A stretch of 64,000 nucleotides of DNA. Origin: Polytrichum commune. Its lineage: Eukaryota > Streptophyta > Polytrichopsida > Polytrichales > Polytrichaceae. Of the stretch, positions 10,801 through 20,927 are shown piece by piece (position 1 is the stretch's first letter; each line of letters begins with the position of its first letter). The notes beneath the pieces were generated by a model, which was not told the origin of the DNA, ran no database searches, and saw nothing but the letters and a program-made list of their open reading frames with translations. Location: contig OX485808.1 of assembly GCA_950295325.1 (NCBI GenBank), forward strand, positions 33,188,527 through 33,252,526, written 5' to 3'. The position numbers were made by a program, and so were the translations under genes.

Positions 10801-11035
10801 TACTCTAGTTTCTGTTCCTTACCTCCGGCAGCCTTTCGGCGCCCTGGGGGCCGCTCATTTCTCTACATTAACTAAAATGTCACATGTTTCTTGTTTGTGC
10901 CGAATGTGGTATCAAGTTCTTTCTTCTATAACATGAGCTCGTAACATCTCTCCCGGTTCCATTTGTGTTTGGTGCATCCTTGTTTGTTTTTGTATACAAA
11001 AAATGCATTGTGATATCTTTCAATGAGACAAGGTT
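7824..11035. other. Intergenic stretch without a supported gene
   Basis: Only short chance ORFs are present. Recognisable structure: an 18-bp palindrome at 8291-8308 whose right half plus flank recurs near 8599-8616; a (TG)n-rich patch at 8480-8560; CAG/TTCGG-rich sequence from 8730 to 10640; a 63-bp tandem duplication at 9233-9358; and short inverted GGC/CTTTCGG motifs near 10725-10850. It may be remains of an older transposon, but I see no diagnostic domain. Confidence 0.5.
9233..9358. repeat. 63-bp tandem duplication (two copies)
   Basis: Units 9233-9295 and 9296-9358 are the same length and differ at a few bases; both run from tttctctt to aaggtgactc. The short ORFs across them are repeated only because the DNA is. 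No known function. Confidence 0.8.
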
Positions 11036-11040
11036 GGATA

Positions 11041-11440
11041 TATTGTTTTATTGTAATTAATTGTGATTGTTAAATGACTAACTCGCCACGTCAGCAACTC
11101 ACCACGCCACGCCAGCAACTCACCACGCCACGCCTGCAACGCTTCGAGCTTCTCTGAGCTTCTGGAACTTTCCTCTAGTAACTTGTGTCGATAAGTTTCT
11201 AGACGCTTTTCTCCGAGGGGTATAACTCATGCATAAACAGAAGTGAAGTTAGTTTTTGTTTTTCACTGCTGCTATGTACAGACAATGAGATTGCACTTTC
11301 AGAAGTAACATAGAATTCAGAGACAGATAGCTTACAACAGATAATCATGTGTACACTATATTCGTGTTGTAATAAACTACTTTTCTGTTACATTGTGTTT
11401 TGTATATGTTTGTGTATCTTGTAAATCAATTGGATTCACA
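11041..11440 (+). repeat. 5' LTR of the copia element (400 bp)
   Basis: Starts TATTGTTTTATTG and ends GATTCACA. It carries a perfect 21-bp tandem duplication (11092-11112 and 11113-11133) that the 3' LTR has only once, which accounts for the whole 21-bp length difference. The start is TA rather than the usual TG, as judged from the target duplication. Confidence 0.93.
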
Positions 11441-11454
11441 GGTTATGGGCCCAC
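11441..11454 (+). promoter_or_regulatory. Primer-binding site matching the anticodon arm of initiator tRNA-Met
   Basis: GGTTATGGGCCCAC, directly after the 5' LTR, is complementary to GUGGGCCCAUAACC, the anticodon stem-loop of plant initiator tRNA-Met as I remember it, including the CAU anticodon. It is not the usual TGGTATCA that pairs with the tRNA 3' end. Drosophila copia and yeast Ty5 use such an internal half-tRNA primer, so the same priming mode is inferred here. Confidence 0.75.
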
Positions 11455-11514
11455 TTTGTCGTGAGAGAGATAGGTCCAATTGATTTATGCAAAAACAACA
11501 ATAAGAGAGATAAG

Positions 11515-14500
11515 ATGGAAAAAGAGGGAGGTATAGGATCAATTTTCAAATTCACGGGCAAGAACTTTAACCTGTGGAAACACCAACTTCGAATTGCGCT
11601 GGATGGAAGAGAAATCTTCGCAATAGTTGATGGAACCGAGAAGCTAGCCGATGCCAAAGACAAAGAGGCGTGGAAGAAGAAAGATAACCTTGCAAAATGG
11701 ATCATCACCACATCAGTGGATATGGAGCACCTCAGCATGATTGTCAACTACATAACATCAGCAGAAATGTGGGAGAGGTTAGTTTCCATTCATGAGCAAG
11801 TATCAGCTAAGAGCATGTTCATGTTGATACAACAATTTGTCGACTACAAATTCTGCAAGGGAGATAGCGTTGTTGCGCATATAGCAAAAATTGAGATGAT
11901 GGCTCAGAATCTTGAAGATATTGGACAACCAATGTTAGAGAATCAGATTATTAGCAAATTAATTACAAGTTTGCCAAGTGAGTATAGGCATGTGCTTACC
12001 GCCTGGAAAAGTATGCCAGCAGAATAGAAGACCAGGAAGACTCTGATTATGAGAGTTTTCGAAGAAGAAGCCATGAACAAGATGATCAAAACAAGAGAGA
12101 GCGAAGAAACTGATAGTGCATTGTTAGTAAGAAATAGGAAAAGAGACGAACACACACGAGCAGACACAGACAATAAATATAATAGTGAGCGCATCAAAGA
12201 ACTGAAGAAAAAGTCTAGATGCCATAACTGCGGAGAGATCGGGCATTGGTGGCAGGATGACATATGTTCAAAGAAAACTAACAAGAAATATGGACAAAAG
12301 GGACCTGAAACAAGCAGGAGTGTAGCAAGAGCCATAGAATCAAAAGATACCGTTGTTCTTGTCACACAGTCGGTGCTGCGAACCCCTTTATCAGAAGCAC
12401 TAATTGCAAAAGACAACAGTGAAGAAGTCTAGTATGCTGATGCAGGAGCAACAGAACACATGTTAGACAATCGTGATGCATTCATAAACTTCAAGGAAAT
12501 ACCTAAGGGTACTTGGCCAGTAGCCATTGCAAATGAACAAAACCTGTGGGTATTAGGAAAGGGAGACATCAAGATCAAGAGAAGAGCACATGACCAATGG
12601 CTAGATGGAACTCTACATGATGTCCTATATATTCTTGATCTCAAAACTAACTTGTTTTCCGTTGGAAGAGTTGCTGACAGAGGAGTAGTCACTATTTACA
12701 GGAAGAACACTTGTCAAATGATAGGTGACAATGGATATGGAGACATATTGTTGACAAGAATACGCACAGGGAGCAGTTTATACAAATTGCAGATGAAGGC
12801 AATTGTTATCAATGAAAACACATCATGCGCCTATCAAGTTTCAACCAGAGCATCTAAAGTACATCCAATTACAGAGACTACTGAGAATAACAGCAAACAG
12901 GGAGAGAAACAAGGAGAGCAAACAAGGAGAGAAACAATATTGAGTTATGGCATCATCGCTTTTGTCATATCAACTCTCATACACTACGTCAAACTGAGAA
13001 AGCAGTTCATGGGATGACAATACAAGATAAAAGGACTGACAAATTTTTTTGCGAAGGATGTGTGCTTGGTAAACAACAAAGAAACACTTACCCGGCACTT
13101 ACGGAGAAGGAACGGGACACTGCACCTGGTACGTACTTCCACATAGACTTGTGAGGCCCCATGAGTACTACATCTTTGGGAGGAGCGTCTTATTTCATGC
13201 TGTGCAAGGATAACAACACAGGGTACATGGTCATTTTCTTTTTGAAATCAAAGTCAGAAGCTCTAATATATTTGAAACAATTATATTCATTGATGAAACA
13301 ACAGTTTCAGATTGATATTCAAAGGATTAAGACAGACCAAGGAGGCGAGAATAAGAATCATCAATTTAAAGCATACACACAAGAGAAAGGCATTATACAT
13401 GAGTTTTCAACTGCATATACATCAAAACAAAATGGTTTCATAGAACGCAGCAATCGAACCATTGTAAAAGCCGCAAGAAGTATGTTACATTCCAGAGATT
13501 TACCTCTGACCCTTTGGGCTAAAACAGCTAACACATCAGTGTTTGTATGGAATCGAACTGTTAGCAAACAACTTTCCAATACTACTTCATTCGAACGATT
13601 GTTCCAACAGGTGCCTGACGTATCTTATTTTTGAGCTTTCGGCAGTTTTGCTTATCTGCACATTCCAAAGAAGCAGAGAACCAAATTAGATGCTAAGAGT
13701 CAGAAGCTTATACTAGTAGGGTATGATCAAAAGGGGAGAGCATACCAACTTTGGAATCTAGGTACAAAGCAAATTCATGTTGGAGTTGATGTTATTATTC
13801 ATGAGACTTTGGGTATTTCAATTGGAGACACCAGGTCTAAATACACTGAACCCTCTCTTGAAACCATTGTGGTTACTATCCCAACTACTCATGCTATGCC
13901 AGTTGCACCCATTCATATTGCACATCCACCGACATCAAACGAAAGACTGAGTGTCAGCATGCCGTTGTTAAGTGAAGGCTCAAATCACATACACACCAAT
14001 CATATACTCCAAGACTCAACTCAAGAGCAAGGTACACAGTCTGAAGTAAATTCCATACCTGTAGATTTTCCAGTTGACACCCTAGCAGATATCCCAGCAG
14101 AGCATTTATAGGGAGAGAATACTGAAACTGAACCACAAGGAGAGATCACATAAACACCATTAGAGGGAGAGTTTATTGATCAATCGCACCTTAACCTTCA
14201 ATCACCATCATCAACATCTACATCTCAATCCAACAGGTATGAAGATGATCACCGAAGTAATGAAGACAATCACTCAGACGCAAAAGACATAGAGGTTAGA
14301 CTCAAACCTCGAAGCCGACATTCACCACTCAGATATGGCGATTGGGTTAAGTATGATGACAATAGAAGTAATACATGATCTGCTGCATACATTGCCACAA
14401 AGTCAGAACGGATTCATGAACCCAAAACATACAAGGAAGCAATGCAATCATCACATGCTCAACAGTGGAAACAAGCCATGGCCAAAGAATTTACATCTTT

Positions 14501-16020
14501 GTTAGAAAACAAAACATGGGTTCTGAAGCCTTTACCTGAAGGCAGAAAAACAGTCAAATGCAAGTGGATTTACAAGGTTAAATACAAACCATCAGGAGAA
14601 GTCGAAAGATTTAAAGTTCGACTGGTTGCAAAAGGTTTTTCACAGGTAGCAGGGGTGGGTTATACATAAACATATGCACCTGTAATCAAGTATGATGCGG
14701 TTCGCGCAGTATTTGTCATCAGCAATGAACATGGCATGTTCAAAGCACAATTTGATGTCTGCACCGCATATCTAAATGCTGACTTGATTGATATTATCTT
14801 CATGGAACAACCTGAAGGGTTCGAAGACTCTAAGTGGCCTCTATATGTTTGGTTTTTTACTCAAAAGCCTCTACGGCCTTAAACAAAGTGCGAGACGCTG
14901 GAACAAAACTTTTGGCAAGTTTGCACAACAATTTGATCTTCTGCCCAACATTGCAGATCCCTGTGTATACTATAGTAAAGATCTGACACATCTAGACAAA
15001 GTGGAAACAATCCTTGGGATTTTTGTGGATGATGGTATTGTTTGCTCTACAAATGCAGACAAGCTTGAAGATATTTTACAATACCTTGACAGAGTTTTCA
15101 AGATCACTAGAGGTGACATGGAATACTACATAGGGCTGGAAGTGCATCAATCTCAAAACACATGACTTACTTTCTTACATCAACATAGGTACATTCGACA
15201 TACTCTTGAACGATTTGGAATGGCTGATTCTTATAGCGTTAGTACCCCAACAGATCCAAACATCACTCTCTCACGTGTACCTGATGCATCTAAGACCTCA
15301 TAACTATTACATGTTCCATATAAAGAAGCCATTGGCTGTCTGATGTTCATTTCTCTCCTTACTCGACCAGACATTACTTATGCCATCAACTATGCTGCTA
15401 AGTTTTGTGAGAAACCTCGAAGTATACATTGGACTGCGATTAAAAGGATTATGCGCTATTTACAAGGTACCTCAGATTATGGTATTGTCTACCAACGACA
15501 ATCCTCCATCCCCAAACTTCAAGGTTTCTGTGATGTAGATTATGGCGGAGATCTGGACACGTGCAGATCAAGATCTGGCTACCTTTTCCAATTTGGGTCC
15601 GGGCTCATCGCCTGGAGCTCTCAGGGACAGAAATGCACAACACAGTCCACTACTGAAGCAGAGTACATCGTTGCCTGCATGGCCACCAAAGAAGCAATTT
15701 GGTTAAGAAGATTACTTCAGAGTATTGGATATACACAAGCAGATCCTACGCCACTGTTCGGCGACAACCAAAGCGCTATCCGGTTAGTGAAAAATCCTGA
15801 GTATCACAAAAGGACAAAGCACATTGACATTCAATATCATTTCATGCGAGAGAAATATGAGCACGGAGAGATTGATATTTCATATGTTTCAACCGATCAA
15901 CAACTTGCTGATATCATGACCAAAGCACTACCACGAGACATATTTGAAAGACTTCGTTCTCACCTTCCTATGGCCTCACTCAAAGACATCCTCAGATTAC
16001 CAAATCACAAGCAAGCCTAG
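11515..16020 (+). pseudogene. Copia gag-pol coding region, broken by many stops
   Basis: Gag starts at ATG 11515 (MEKEGGIGSIFKFTGKNF) and runs to a TAG at 12025. The zinc knuckle CHNCGEIGHWWQDDIC (12217-12267) has six instead of four residues before the last Cys. The protease block is YADAGATEHM after a TAG that replaces a likely Trp (12430). The HHCC domain (LWHHRFCHIN to CEGCVLGKQ) needs a frameshift near 12940. The integrase core runs from DL-stop-GP through IKTDQGGE to NGFIERSNRT. Reverse transcriptase begins at about 14500 (WVLKPLPEGRKTVKCKW), has LNADLID, a frameshift near 14850, and FVDD. RNase H (about 15530-15960) shows DVDYGG, TEAEY and DNQSA. At least ten in-frame stops are visible, mostly at codons one C-to-T or G-to-A change from Gln, Arg or Trp. 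Not functional. Confidence 0.93.
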
Positions 16021-16772
16021 GGTTAGCAAACTTAGCAGTATTGCAACATCTTCTGCACATCTTCGGCACGCAGCACACCGCCGTTTTTCACCAACACGTT
16101 TTGCTACACCAACCAGTGTAACCAGGTAACACATGCACAACTTCATCAAGCAACAACTAACACCGGAGCTTCAACACTGGAGCTTCAACACCGGCATTTC
16201 AGTCATTTTGTTTTTACAAGAACCTCAACTACCTCACAACCTCACAACCTCACAGCGCAACTACCTCACAACCTTACAGCGCAACGTCAACACCGAAGCG
16301 TAAACACCGGAGCGTCAACACCGGAACGCCAACACTCCGCTCATCTGGAATCACCTACACCTCATCTGGAATCAGTAGGAGCACTGGACCTAGTGGGAGC
16401 ACCGCAAGTAGTGGGAGGTTTTTTATCTCAGTTTTCATTCATAAACCTACACTCCTCGTACTTTACACACGTAGCTTACACGTACATTACACATAGCTTA
16501 CACGTAGCTTACTCGTAGGTTCTTTACACACGTCATTTCTTACACGTGTTTTTTTTTTACGTAGTTTTTTTGAGCTGTTGTTTTTCCAGTGTTTTTTTTT
16601 CATCGATTCACCTTACCATTTCATCATGATCGTTTTCTTTCATCATTTCTTTCCGTTGATTTTGTCATCATTTTATTTTATTTTTTAGATTGTTTTTTTC
16701 TTTTCACTCATCGTCATTAATTGTGATTGACAAGGGAGAGTTTTTTTTAGACAGTGCAACCACTAATTAATT
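16021..16772 (+). repeat. Copia 3' non-coding region with short satellite-like repeats
   Basis: Between the RNase H stop and the polypurine tract lie repeated short units: caacaccggag variants at about 16165-16340, cctcacaacc units at 16229-16280, and (ta/gc)ttacacgta units at 16450-16550, then a T-rich stretch. No ORF is supported. Such spacers are common upstream of the 3' LTR in large copia elements. Confidence 0.7.
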
Positions 16773-16784
16773 AACAAGTGGGAG
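16773..16784 (+). promoter_or_regulatory. Polypurine tract of the copia element
   Basis: AACAAGTGGGAG lies immediately before the 3' LTR. A purine-rich stretch at this position primes plus-strand DNA synthesis in LTR elements. Confidence 0.75.
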
Positions 16785-17163
16785 TATTTTTTTATTGTAA
16801 TTAATTGTGATTGTTAAATGACTAACTCGCCACATCAGCAACTCGCCACGCCACGCCTGCAACGCTTCGAGCTTCTCCGAGCTTCTGGAACTTTCCTCTA
16901 GTAACTTGTGTCGATAAGTTTCTAGACGCTTTTCTCCGAGGGGTATAACTCATGCATAAACAGAAGTGAAGTTAGTTTTTGTTTTTCACTGCTGCTATGT
17001 ACAGACAATGAGATTGCACTTTCAGAAGTAACATAGAATTCAGAGACAGATAGCTTACAACAGATAATCATGTGTACACTATATTCGTGTTGTAATAAAC
17101 TACTTTTCTGTTACATTGTGTTTTGTATATGTTTGTGTATCTTGTAAATCAATTGGATTCACA
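16785..17163 (+). repeat. 3' LTR of the copia element (379 bp)
   Basis: Apart from the missing 21-bp duplication, I count four differences from the 5' LTR, all in the first 120 bp; the remaining 260 bp read identically. It ends GATTCACA and is followed by the GGATA target duplication. Confidence 0.93.
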
Positions 17164-17168
17164 GGATA

Positions 17169-20030
17169 AAGAAAAATCCACCATATGAAGAAAAAATGAA
17201 TGCACAATTGAAAATAAAGTGTCTAAAAATATGATACATGTTATGGTGCATCTTCTTCATGTTACACGATCTCGTAGCATCTCTTGGAGTCTGATATACC
17301 GGGGATTCATCCTATACCAATAAATTAGGAGGTCTTTGATTCTCCTTAAACTCACACCGCATGCATGCCTATAGTCTCCTACCATGGAATCCTTTCTAAT
17401 GATGCAAACTCTTAATATCCACCTTAAAACATATATATTTAATCTCCCATACCGCCCATGCCCTTTTGAACAACCATGGCATCACCCAACCTCCATCACT
17501 CACCTTAAAGAAACCCAACAAATGTCACACCACAAACTCCTCAAGACCATATTCATTCAACGTCCCATCATAATCGGAAACGTTATTGATTCCACAAGCA
17601 CGTGCATCCTCACCTAGGAAATCTTTAATCTCCAATACAGCAAGTGCATAAAAACTTAGCCAACGAGCACTCGCACACACTTGGGCATTTTTTTGCTACA
17701 CACACCACGAATGCAATACCCGGTGCACACCCCCTTGCCCCCACAAATGCAATAAACTCACCCTCCACCCCCATTACCTTTCAACACAACCCTTGCACCA
17801 ACCCCCCCCCCCCCCGGCCACCCCAAGCCAAATGACCCTGACTATAAAACATATGTCATCAAGGGCATCGTGGTGTATGCATAAACTACAAATTGGATTC
17901 CAATGGAATCAACAAAGCCAACCATATGCACATATGCCATTGGCAAGGCTACATTGACTCGGCAGATACATGGGAACAATAGATAAAACTTGTCCATTAC
18001 AACCATCCATTGCAATTTGGCCATTATGACTCTCAAGGAAAAAATATGCTTAAACAAATAATTTTGGTTGTAACTAGAGGTTTTTGGCTACTATTTTGGA
18101 CAATGAATAACTAAAATTCTACGGTTGACAATCAAAGTGATTTATTTATGCATTTTCTTGCCATGAGTTCCAATTAATGGCCAAGAAAACACACCATTTG
18201 GCCCACCCAATTCTCCACCCCTTGCGACCTATGCTCGCTACAAGAAGCTCGCACATGTCTCCACCTTTCCATGTGCACAAACACCACCTTCAATAACATC
18301 GAACAACCAGGCACAACAAAGCGGTATGGCAAATATACAACTACACCTTTCTCATTCCACAATCAAAGACACACTCCTAATAAATGCATGCACCCACCTT
18401 GGGGGGGGGGCATAGACATAATCCTTGCATGGCTATACCCATGCCTCTACAACACAAGCTCATGCCACTACCTCACCATATTTAAACCTAACATCCTTAT
18501 CATCATCACCACCTCCCTAGAAAAACCCCACATTATACCACCCAAAACTCGAGTTTATAGTTTATTGAATTCGTTTTTTGCCAAAATCGTGACTCCACCA
18601 CCACAACTCAACAGAGGAAACCAAGCTACCGATCACTTGTGGACACCCTTGAAGATCCTAGATGGTATGTAATACTCACTATCGTCACAACATGCATATG
18701 AAGGGCCATCCACACAAACAACATCACCAACTTATTTGAACAATGCTAAATCTATTTAATGCCCATACATGCATGCATGCAACATATCCACTTGATAGCT
18801 ATCAAAGATCTTTCCCTACTCATGCTCAACAAATAAAAATTGAAAAACCACTAACCGCCAATACTCCCCACCTAAGCAAGCACTAACACCACCACATACA
18901 AACAACAAAATCTCAATAATGAATCCTACTACATGATGCCTAAAGTCACTCAATTAGCTCACATAAAGGGATAAACAACCTCTTGGAGACCCCCGCCAAG
19001 AATCGAACCCAACACATGTTACAACAAGTCAGACACCATGCCCTCACAACACCCAGCCTTGAGATACACAACATTGCCTAACAAAAAGTAATACCCCTCT
19101 CCCCTCCCCCCAATGGACCAATAATGCTCCCCGTCGTCGGAAACTAATAGGGACAACCTCTAAAAAGAAGTAGTAGCAATATAGCGGTTGGCGTCGTCTC
19201 TCTCTCTCCTACCAACCAAGGTCCGTTGTCAACCTTCATGATCCATGATTCATAGTCAAGGTTTATAATCCGTCTTTGGTCCACATGCTAATATACACAT
19301 GCCATTAAGAAACCACGTAAGATATGAATTTTGTTCCCAGGTCTCTTTGACATGTTAACCTATGAACCATGAATGTTGGGCCATATTAAGAATACAAATT
19401 TGAAATCCCAAAATCAATCCATGCCATTCCCAATAGAAGGCCTCATAGTGGACATAGATATAGATTGAAGCAACAATACACCTTGGACATTAATATAGAA
19501 TCTTCAAGAATATTATATATATTTCTACCCATGAGCATACATGGATGTCTATACTACACTTGTTTTTTTTTGCTATTTCATAATTGTCACTTAATCAACT
19601 CATGGCCCTTGCCCATCCTTTAGCCATAAGGTATGTGGGTGTCACTTAGATACTTTTCTTAATCGGACCCCTATATTTGTTTGGTGTGTGGTAAGGTGAG
19701 GATCAAAAAACAAAGACCACGAAAAAACATGTTTGAAAGAGATTGTACTACATCTTCAATTTTTATTAACTACTTCACACTCAATAATGAACAAAATTGG
19801 AAGGATCTACGTATTCAATCAAGAAATCAACAAACATATACTTTCGATAACCATAACTAAATCATGGGAGGTCCAATTGTTGCTGATGCTTTCATCACAC
19901 ATTTGCTAATCCAACACAAGTTTCATTGCGTATAAATCCACTCGATCGAAGTTGGATGAATATGAAAAACGAACCAAGTGACCGTACCCACATACCTTAA
20001 TGTGAAGTGGCCCTCAATCTCAGCCGTCCA
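17169..20030. other. Intergenic stretch without a supported gene
   Basis: C/A-rich sequence on the plus strand with short chance ORFs and no recognisable domain. It holds homopolymer runs of 14 C (17812-17825) and 10 G (18401-18410), a SINE-like tRNA remnant at 18985-19075, and near 19655-19700 one end of the dispersed inverted-repeat family described at 28576. Confidence 0.5.
18985..19075 (-). repeat. tRNA-like SINE head (minus strand)
   Basis: On the minus strand a B box GGGTTCGATTC (19000-19010) follows a plausible A-box region with a tRNA-like arrangement (GGGTGTTGTGAGGGCATGG). The acceptor stem does not pair convincingly, so I call it a tRNA-derived repeat rather than a tRNA gene. It is a different family from the SINE at 6985. 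Confidence 0.5.
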
Positions 20031-20042
20031 TCTCCTGATTCA

Positions 20043-20538
20043 GGGCCACTTCACACATGAGTCAAGAGCCGTGACCATGAAATTGTGAGAGCCCAAAAGA
20101 AAGTGTCCAAAGGCCGTCCCAACACACCTCCCAAATCATGTAGTGTGGTCACGGACCCTCAAGTGTAGTGTGAAGTCATGTGTGACTGTCCCTCAACCAA
20201 ATACTATTTCAATGAATGTCTATTCATGCGGGTCCTCACACATGATAAAATAAAATAAATCAGCGGTTGTGAGCGTTCGGAATGCCATGATCTCCAGGTT
20301 TTGTAGTAGGCCTACCTCCAAGAGGTAGTTTTTGAAAATAGTCCAAGCGACCATGAAACATGATCCATTCGATGCCATGTAGGAAGGAATCCATGTAGAG
20401 TTTCCATCCATCTTGCATTCACATACTCTGTTGGTCCCTCAAGCGTAGTGTGAAGCGAACTTGGACCGGTTCCGGCTTTCCCACCAATGAGAGTGCTTGA
20501 AGTGTCACGGGCTCTCAGTCTCGTGTGTGAAGTGGGCC
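20043..20538. mobile_element. 496-bp TIR element in the promoter of CDC20 copy 1
   Basis: The ends are GGGCCACTTCACACATGAG and, reversed, GGCCCACTTCACACACGAG, imperfect inverted repeats of about 19 bp. The triplet TCA flanks both sides (20040-20042 and 20539-20541). In the promoter of CDC20 copy 2 the same flanking DNA is joined without this element and with one TCA, so this is an empty-site comparison within the window. The 3-bp target site and a GG-starting repeat suggest a PIF/Harbinger- or CACTA-like MITE; the superfamily is uncertain. Confidence 0.8.
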
Positions 20539-20578
20539 TCAAGTCCCACCCACTCCGTCGCTCTCAATAGAAGAGATA

Positions 20579-20589
20579 GAGCCGTTGGA
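20579..20589 (-). promoter_or_regulatory. MSA-like element 1, CDC20 copy 1 promoter
   Basis: On the minus strand it reads TCCAACGGCTC, matching the plant mitosis-specific activator consensus YCYAACGGYYA at ten of eleven positions. MSA sites bind three-repeat MYB factors and drive G2/M genes, which fits CDC20. The site is conserved in copy 2 at 55119-55129. Confidence 0.65.
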
Positions 20590-20609
20590 GCCACCTCATC
20601 GGGACCCCA

Positions 20610-20620
20610 TGACCGTTTCC
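20610..20620 (-). promoter_or_regulatory. MSA-like element 2, CDC20 copy 1 promoter
   Basis: The minus-strand sequence GGAAACGGTCA has the AACGG core and the YYA tail of the MSA consensus, with a weaker left half. It lies about 30 bp from element 1, and the pair is conserved in order in copy 2. Confidence 0.5.
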
Positions 20621-20927
20621 TTCGATCTCAGCTGCTGTTCCAAATCGAGCCTCCATCGCGCCTACATCAATCGCACGCTCCCCGCAATCCTCACTATTCT
20701 CTTCTCTCCTTCCGAACATTACTTACGCAACAAATTTTGTGGACATCACTATTGAGTACTAACCTTCCGGTGCACGGATCTCTTTTTGATATTTTGCTTG
20801 AGTTTGATTTCACTGTTCGCTGTGAGTTTTCGGATTTGTTTCTGTATTCGTTGTACTTGTGTATGTTGTGTGTGGATCTGCTTGTTGTCAGAGCCCTAGG
20901 TAAGGGGCGCAAAATTTGAAATCGAAA

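Larger units (their letters stand above)
11041..17163 (+). mobile_element. Complete Ty1/copia LTR retrotransposon with 5-bp target duplication
   Basis: Two LTRs (400 and 379 bp) enclose gag, protease, integrase, reverse transcriptase and RNase H in copia order. The host bases GGATA occur directly before the 5' LTR (11036-11040) and directly after the 3' LTR (17164-17168), fixing both ends and the insertion site. The LTRs differ by four substitutions and one 21-bp duplication, so insertion looks recent, yet the coding region holds many stops and two frameshifts. The element is therefore non-autonomous and was probably copied in trans. Confidence 0.95.

Noticed and set aside
10911-10922. TGGTATCAAG as a possible second LTR primer-binding site
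   Set aside because: No LTR ending in CA directly before it and no matching repeat downstream; likely chance.
18985-19075. Possible minus-strand tRNA gene
   Set aside because: B box is good but the acceptor stem does not pair; kept only as a tRNA-like repeat.
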